From contig JAFDTY010000011.1 of NCBI GenBank assembly GCA_019594055.1, positions 1 to 34,096 on the forward strand: a stretch of 34,096 bases of DNA, in the 5' to 3' direction. Below the pieces are notes generated by a model that worked only from the letters and a program-made list of their open reading frames with translations, ran no database searches and was not told the DNA's origin. The position numbers and the translations under genes were made by a program. Source of the stretch: Candidatus Haladaptatiplasma halalkaliphilum (GTDB lineage Archaea > Thermoplasmatota > Thermoplasmata > Halarchaeoplasmatales > Halarchaeoplasmataceae). Positions 29,303 through 34,096 of this stretch are shown here, in pieces (the first letter of the stretch is position 1; each line of letters begins with the position of its first letter).

Positions 29303-32182
29303 TCAATCGAACCTCAGGGCTTCGGCAGGAGAAACCTTGCTGGCCTTGTGGGCACTTGGAATTGCGGTGAGCAACATGGCGAGGTAGGCTATTATGGCAA
29401 TGGTAACAATGGATGCCCAGGGGATATGGAAATCCCACCCCATGGGCTTGAACCCGTCGTACCACAATAACCACCCAACGCCTATACCCAGCAGAGAGCC
29501 GAGAATAATTCCCATGATGGTTATGAAGGAGTTTTCCAATAGAAACGCATATCTGATCATACGTCGCTTGAACCCGATGGCCCTCATCATCCCTATCTCC
29601 AGGCGTCTTTCGTGTACTGCCCTCAAACTGATGATACCCAAACCCGCTATACCTACCACCAACCCGAGACCCATGTACCCGCTGAAGAGGTTGAAGAACA
29701 TGAACTGAGCCTTCATGACTTCCCTGAAAACGGTATCGATGACTATGGGCTGTAATCCGTGCATGATGAATTCCCTCCCCAGGTCCCTGCTCAACAGGTC
29801 AGGGTCCACACCATCCCTTAGGCTCAGGAAGAACAGATTATTGGAAGTGGCATTGAATTCGGTTTCCGCAGTTTCCTTGGAGATGAAATAGCCGCCTATT
29901 ATGAACTGATCCATGAACCCGATCACCCTTTTTTCCCGTGGTACACCTTGACTGTCCATGAAAGTGACGGTGGAATTCAGCTGTATCCTGTCCGGCATGG
30001 GTGGGCCAAAATCACCGGGATCGTTAGTTAACATCACGGTGGGGTCTGACATAACGGCATCCCATACCTCATCCACGGAATCGTATTCATCCAGATACTT
30101 TGTAAATCCGAAGGTGTTGTTGTTTACAAAATTTCGGTCAACGGCGATCATCGAGCCCATGCCCCTGGTCCCGTCATCGGCTAGTGTTGTGGCCATCACT
30201 ATGACAGCGGAATCTATCTTACGGAAATCGCCGATATCTAGATCACTCCGGATTATCTCGTCCCGCAGGTCGTCTATGGGCCGGTCCCGGGCTGTCAAAG
30301 CGATTATCTGGTATCCTCCCGACTGTTCCTCTATCATGCGGTCGATGTTGGTGTGGAATATGCCGACTATCATGCTCATCACGATTATGGCGAATATTAT
30401 CAGTGCGAAGATGAACATGGTCATGCCCGTTCTGAATCTTTCCTTCATGGGATGGGAGATAGCCGTCAGGATCACCGCCTTGGAACCCTTCCCAGAGCCC
30501 ATGGTCTTAGCCATCGCGCCTGTGATCAGACTGCCGTTGAGCATGATTATCATTATACCGGCGGTCACTAGGAAGAGTCCGGAGAGTATGAACATCTCCA
30601 AACCGGCGGTATAGTGCTCGAAGATGGGCAGTGCCTCCAGGGGGATGAACCACCACAACAGCAGTAATATGCCGACACATGTGTATGCCATCCTGTCGCT
30701 AACCCATCTTCTCGAAACGGTACCCAGACCGATGATCACAAGGGAAACTCCGGTCACGGGCATCCATAACTGGTTCGAACCCATACCTGCCAGGGTCAGT
30801 AACACACCGAGAACCAAACCGATGACTGAGAGATAGAACAACTTTTTGTTCTTCCTGGACACCGGTGGTTCCGGTATCTCACGTATGGCCCTCACTATGT
30901 TAAGTTTCGATATCCTGTTTACCGAGAACAATATGGTTACCATGGTCAACAGGAATCCCGCGCCGAAGGCAAATATAAGGCTTTCAGGGGCGATTTTGAA
31001 ATATGATAGTAGAGAGATATCACCTCCGAATATGGCAAATATATCTTCCATCAGGTAGAATATAACGTAAGCTATACCCACTCCCACAAAGGCGCCCACC
31101 AGGGAAGCACCTCCTGCGTAGAATATCCCCTCGTAGGCGAATACCCTGCGTAGATGCTTTCTCTTCATACCGATGGCTCTGCTCATGCCCATCTCGGATT
31201 TCCTTTCCTCGCCCAGCATGACGAATATATTTACGGTCAATATTATGGCGGCGATGATGACAAATGAGCCGAATATGAAGAACAGATCGGTGAAGATGGA
31301 CATCATCTCCTTGAACATGGTCATGACCTCGTTCTTGTTCCCCCTTGCCTCCAGCACCCGATACTCGGTATCTTCCTCCAAGATAACCTCTATGTCCTCG
31401 AATATCCCGTCGCTGTATATCAAACCGTCTTTAACACCACCCGCGGATGTTACCCTTACGAAGTTTACCTGACCGGGTATCCCGAAGGCTGTCTGGGAGT
31501 CGTTAAGGTTCATTATCACCTTTCCCGGACCGTTGAATGCCGCTCTACCCTTGCTGTCGATTATGTACCTTACGGTATAGGATCGTCCCTGGGGATATCC
31601 CATTGAGAATAGGTACAGTTCGCGGCCCTCTTCAGCCTCCAGGTCATCCGCCAGTTTTTCGTCGATGTATATCTCTCCGTCCTCGAGGTGGGGTTCGAAG
31701 GACACGCCGTTCCTGTAAAATCCGCCGAACATGTGGGATTCCTGCAGGTCCATGCCCATGGTACGGGTATCGGATTTGAAGAGCAGTGAACCGGGGTTGA
31801 ATACTGAGACACTGCCGTGGACTTCCCCCACCACATCGCCCACGTTGTCCACCCCCATAATATCGGATTTCAGCCGCAGGTACGTACTATGGTTTACAGG
31901 TACGTAAGTTCCATGGACCGTGGTGTTGTACACCGTCACATCGGTTTCCTGCCAATCCCCGAGTATCTCGCTTTCGATCCAGTTGTCCATGGTGTCTCCC
32001 ACGCAGAATGATGAGGATATTATGGCCGTTGCCACAAGAAGTCCGAGTACCACTATTACGGTGTCGGTCTTCCTTCTGAATATGTTCCTGAACCCCATCT
32101 TGAAAAGTACCCTGTGTCGCAAAGCGTCCATTGCGACCAAAAACATCACTATACCGATAATCAGCAGTACGGTGCCCGTCAT
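29303..32182 (-). CDS. ABC transporter permease, MacB/FtsX type with two FtsX modules
   Basis: 959 residues. After an N-terminal helix and a second helix near residue 40, an exterior MacB_PCD-like domain (about 60-290) is followed by an FtsX module (about 300-430, with MGMSRAIGMKRKHLRRVFAY). Several further helices come next, then a second exterior domain and a C-terminal FtsX module (MMRAIGFKRRMIRYAFLLEN). This is the duplicated FtsX layout of archaeal and Gram-positive exporters of peptides, lipids or lipoproteins. The partner ATPase ends 6 bases upstream. The transported substrate is not evident. Confidence 0.92.
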   Translation of the reverse strand: MTGTVLLIIGIVMFLVAMDALRHRVLFKMGFRNIFRRKTDTVIVVLGLLVATAIISSSFCVGDTMDNWIESEILGDWQETDVTVYNTTVHGTYVPVNHSTYLRLKSDIMGVDNVGDVVGEVHGSVSVFNPGSLLFKSDTRTMGMDLQESHMFGGFYRNGVSFEPHLEDGEIYIDEKLADDLEAEEGRELYLFSMGYPQGRSYTVRYIIDSKGRAAFNGPGKVIMNLNDSQTAFGIPGQVNFVRVTSAGGVKDGLIYSDGIFEDIEVILEEDTEYRVLEARGNKNEVMTMFKEMMSIFTDLFFIFGSFVIIAAIILTVNIFVMLGEERKSEMGMSRAIGMKRKHLRRVFAYEGIFYAGGASLVGAFVGVGIAYVIFYLMEDIFAIFGGDISLLSYFKIAPESLIFAFGAGFLLTMVTILFSVNRISKLNIVRAIREIPEPPVSRKNKKLFYLSVIGLVLGVLLTLAGMGSNQLWMPVTGVSLVIIGLGTVSRRWVSDRMAYTCVGILLLLWWFIPLEALPIFEHYTAGLEMFILSGLFLVTAGIMIIMLNGSLITGAMAKTMGSGKGSKAVILTAISHPMKERFRTGMTMFIFALIIFAIIVMSMIVGIFHTNIDRMIEEQSGGYQIIALTARDRPIDDLRDEIIRSDLDIGDFRKIDSAVIVMATTLADDGTRGMGSMIAVDRNFVNNNTFGFTKYLDEYDSVDEVWDAVMSDPTVMLTNDPGDFGPPMPDRIQLNSTVTFMDSQGVPREKRVIGFMDQFIIGGYFISKETAETEFNATSNNLFFLSLRDGVDPDLLSRDLGREFIMHGLQPIVIDTVFREVMKAQFMFFNLFSGYMGLGLVVGIAGLGIISLRAVHERRLEIGMMRAIGFKRRMIRYAFLLENSFITIMGIILGSLLGIGVGWLLWYDGFKPMGWDFHIPWASIVTIAIIAYLAMLLTAIPSAHKASKVSPAEALRFD

Positions 32183-32188
32183 GGAGCA

Positions 32189-32881
32189 TCAAACTCCTTT
32201 GTTGCTGTCGCTTTTTATGATGCCGCTTTCCATGTGGATTATCCTTTCCGCCCTCTCGGCAACCCTGTCTTCGTGGGTCACCAGAACCATGGTATGCCCG
32301 TTCTTCCGATTGAGTTTGCATAGTATGTTCATCACCATATCAGAGGTTTCCGTATCCAGGTCTCCCGTGGGCTCGTCGGCCCAGATGATGTCAGGTTCGT
32401 TGACTATTGCCCTGGCTATGGTCACCCTTTGACGCTCGCCCCCGGACAGCGCCGAGGGGCGGTGGTCGTACCTGTGACTCAACCCCACCATGTCAAGGGC
32501 TTTCCGGGCCCTCTCCTTGGCGTTCTTTGTCTTTCCCGCCAGCAGAAGTGGCATCTCCACGTTTTCAAGGGCGGTGAGCACGGGCAACAGGTTGTAGAAT
32601 TGGAACACGAAGCCCATGTTCAACGCCCTGAGTTCGGTCTTCTTGTTATCCGACATGGAGTTAAGGTCCCTGCCCCCTATCCATACCTTACCCGAGGATA
32701 TGTCGTCCAGACCGGAGAGACAGTTCAACAGGGTTGTCTTACCGCATCCCGAGGGACCCATTATGGCCACCATCTCACCCTTGGATATGGATATGTCCAC
32801 GCCCCTCAATGCATGTACCCTTACCTCGCCTTCGTAATACTTGTGTAGCCTTTCAGCCCTGATCGTGATCTCGGATGCCAT
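32189..32881 (-). CDS. ABC transporter ATP-binding protein, LolD/MacB type
   Basis: 230 residues: Walker A GPSGCGKT (42-49), signature LSGGERQ (145-151) and Walker B IIWADE (165-170). A LolD/MacB-type Q-loop region, MGFVFQFYNLLPVLTALENV, is present. The start is ATG 32881, with GGAAG about 9 bases upstream; a GTG at 32890 would add three residues. It forms an operon with the permease (6 bases). The region upstream contains the end of the insertion sequence, so the operon's native promoter may have been altered. Confidence 0.93.
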   Translation of the reverse strand: MASEITIRAERLHKYYEGEVRVHALRGVDISISKGEMVAIMGPSGCGKTTLLNCLSGLDDISSGKVWIGGRDLNSMSDNKKTELRALNMGFVFQFYNLLPVLTALENVEMPLLLAGKTKNAKERARKALDMVGLSHRYDHRPSALSGGERQRVTIARAIVNEPDIIWADEPTGDLDTETSDMVMNILCKLNRKNGHTMVLVTHEDRVAERAERIIHMESGIIKSDSNKGV

Positions 32882-32957
32882 CTTTAACACTTCCTTTTTC
32901 CGAAAAAAAATGATGGTAATAAAGATTTGTGTTTATGCGGGTGTGGGACAGAATTAG

Positions 32958-33947
32958 TCAATAGAAATTGAAGAGATTATGCCAGAGATTTTGACAAGAT
33001 AGAGTATTGTCTATTCTATCTTGTCTCCTCTGTGGAATCTCCCATCCGAACCATCTCTTATCCGCAGAGAAAGCAGATTCTGAATTGTTTCTTTTGTAGT
33101 ACTCTTCTAGATAGTTCATCGGATTTTCAACGAAGTCTTTCATGGTTCTTTTCCATTTCCACGATCCTTTTGGCGTAGAGTTTTTGCGTGGGATGACGTA
33201 TACTTTTGCATCTCCGAATTCATCTACAACCGATGGAAAGCTGTAATATCTATCGAGTCTTACGGTCTCTAATTCCACATCTAGTTTTTGAAGCATCTTC
33301 ATTGCCTTATTGAATGCATCTTTCTCACTTTTAGCACTTGAACCGTATGCGATGTATAACCATGTGTCCAGATCGAGCAATTTGAAGGAATAAACAAAGG
33401 GTTTTTTGCCCTTTGCTTTGTTCTTTTTCGCTCCATCTTTTAGTTTGGTTATCTCATTCGCATAGTTTTTCTTGATAGTTAGAGAATATCCTGTTCCGTC
33501 CCCGCTAGTATTGCATGTTTGTATACCCTTCTTTTTGATCATTAGAACATGCAGATTCCACAGTGCGAGTTCGACTTCAGGATCTGAATAAAGTCGTTCG
33601 ATCGTTTTGTAACTGACATCAATATCAGATAGTAATGTGAATACGGTTAACATGCATTCCATATTCCTATTGCTCTTATCAAAAAGAACCTTCAAAAGGA
33701 GAAGCTCTACTCTCTTTTGAAGTGTCAAGGTAGGCTTTCTACCTCGACCTCTTACTATACTTATTGACGAAACCGACTCTTGGATAAGCGGTCTAAGATT
33801 TTTCAAAGCTTTTTTAATACGATGGTGTAAACGTTGTTCATATGTCCGCCAATCTCTTTCTTTTTTTCCTCTACTAGCATTATACTCTTCTTTTAGATGA
33901 CCTTCGATTTCATCAAGACGTTGACGGATTTCTTTTTTTGTTATCAT
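32958..33947 (-). CDS. DDE transposase
   Basis: 329 residues. An N-terminal helical DNA-binding part (1-120) precedes the catalytic core with candidate DDE residues Asp150 (TSGDGTGY), Asp232 (VRLDRYYSFPS) and Glu290 (NNSESAFS). The C-terminal NTLSCQNLWHNLFNFY is typical of ISNCY/IS1634-like archaeal transposases. The reading frame is intact, so the element may be active. Codon use is richer in A+T than the flanking ABC genes, in line with mobility. Confidence 0.85.
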   Translation of the reverse strand: MITKKEIRQRLDEIEGHLKEEYNASRGKKERDWRTYEQRLHHRIKKALKNLRPLIQESVSSISIVRGRGRKPTLTLQKRVELLLLKVLFDKSNRNMECMLTVFTLLSDIDVSYKTIERLYSDPEVELALWNLHVLMIKKKGIQTCNTSGDGTGYSLTIKKNYANEITKLKDGAKKNKAKGKKPFVYSFKLLDLDTWLYIAYGSSAKSEKDAFNKAMKMLQKLDVELETVRLDRYYSFPSVVDEFGDAKVYVIPRKNSTPKGSWKWKRTMKDFVENPMNYLEEYYKRNNSESAFSADKRWFGWEIPQRRQDRIDNTLSCQNLWHNLFNFY

Positions 33948-33978
33948 TTTAAGGGGGAATACACCGAAAGGTATTTAA

Positions 33979-33996
33979 GGATATCTATGGATATCC
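33979..33996. promoter_or_regulatory. Inverted repeat between the two divergent IS genes
   Basis: GGATATC, TATG, GATATCC form a perfect 7-bp inverted repeat 32 bases from the transposase start and 6 from the DUF2080 start, a position suited to an operator or shared control site. Function is inferred from position only. Confidence 0.35.
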
Positions 33997-34001
33997 CCTT
34001 C

Positions 34002-34096
34002 ATGCGAGAAATCGAAATCGTCGAAAAGAAACTGAAAATTACTGAATCCGTAGAGATCGTCTATGAGAAGATGATAACACCGTTTGGTAACTCTGC
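34002..34096 (+). CDS. DUF2080 transposase-associated protein (partial)
   Basis: Starts MREIEIVEKKLKITESVEIV and reads on through YEKMITPFGNSA to the window end. The TPFGNSA stretch is the core of DUF2080, a small DNA-binding-like family that accompanies archaeal insertion sequences. The gene is cut off after about 31 residues by the window end. It is divergent from the transposase across a 54-base gap. Confidence 0.75.
   Translation, partial: MREIEIVEKKLKITESVEIVYEKMITPFGNS

Larger units (their letters stand above)
32958..34096. mobile_element. Insertion sequence with DDE transposase and DUF2080 gene (cut by the window edge)
   Basis: Two divergent genes, a transposase on the minus strand and a DUF2080 protein on the plus strand, form a two-gene archaeal IS resembling the ISNCY/ISA1214 type (inference from the pairing). 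The right end lies beyond the window. I could not define the left terminal repeat between 32891 and 32957 with confidence, so the left limit given is the transposase stop. Confidence 0.65.

Noticed and set aside
31887-32432. Frames on both strands across the ABC permease/ATPase junction
   Set aside because: They overlap well-supported ABC genes and show no domain features.
1-34096. CRISPR array or cas genes
   Set aside because: No regularly spaced short repeats were found, and no Cas-like protein is encoded.

Overview
The window is archaeal chromosome, most likely from a Thermoplasmatota-type euryarchaeote (inference). The evidence is the gene content: Rpo7, Spt4, ribosomal proteins S24e and S27ae, a GTP-dependent dephospho-CoA kinase, proteasome-activating nucleotidase (PAN), ABCE1/RLI, Nop10, a PAC2-family protein and DUF835. 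It also has archaeal TATA boxes about 22-30 bases before several start codons (leaderless mRNAs), an intron-containing tRNA gene and a giant membrane-anchored surface protein. No rRNA gene or CRISPR array was seen.

Layout. 1-368: 3' end of an unidentified plus-strand gene, repeated fragments of a tRNA 3' flank, and a minus-strand tRNA-Arg(CCG) whose intron sits in the D-loop. 376-4197: minus-strand informational operon reading hppA (membrane pyrophosphatase), rpo7, spt4, dephospho-CoA kinase, rps24e, rps27ae, tRNA-Arg. 4486-9747: plus-strand surface protein of about 1753 residues with tandem Ig-like repeats, one C-terminal membrane helix and a cytoplasmic domain. 9766-10177: a candidate structured RNA with its own promoter, followed by a tiny zinc-ribbon gene. 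10182-11755: a decayed TnpB remnant and a membrane protein with an internal zinc ribbon. 11765-19652: minus-strand housekeeping run (PAN, DUF763, ABCE1, M50 protease, DHH phosphoesterase, DUF835, PAC2, Nop10). 19827-21240: tRNA-Asp, a lipoprotein and an intergenic stretch rich in hairpins. 21243-28903: MFS transporter, Vps62-like membrane protein, SHMT-like enzyme facing a saccharopine-dehydrogenase-like enzyme, GNAT acetyltransferase and a DUF4143-type ATPase. 29303-32881: MacB/FtsX-type ABC exporter. 32958-34096: insertion sequence with a DDE transposase and a divergent DUF2080 gene cut by the window edge.

How the genes fit together. The first operon combines transcription (Rpo7, Spt4), translation (S24e, S27ae, tRNA-Arg), CoA synthesis and pyrophosphate-driven ion pumping. 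The central run carries proteasome functions (PAN, PAC2-type chaperone), ribosome recycling (ABCE1) and rRNA pseudouridylation (Nop10). The accessory material is the surface protein, the candidate RNA, the two transposon traces and the gene-poor stretches. I did not find one large undescribed multi-gene system. The most interesting observations are the candidate RNA at 9795-10022, the D-loop tRNA intron with nearby duplicated flanks, and the surface protein that joins a large exterior to a cytoplasmic signalling-like domain.
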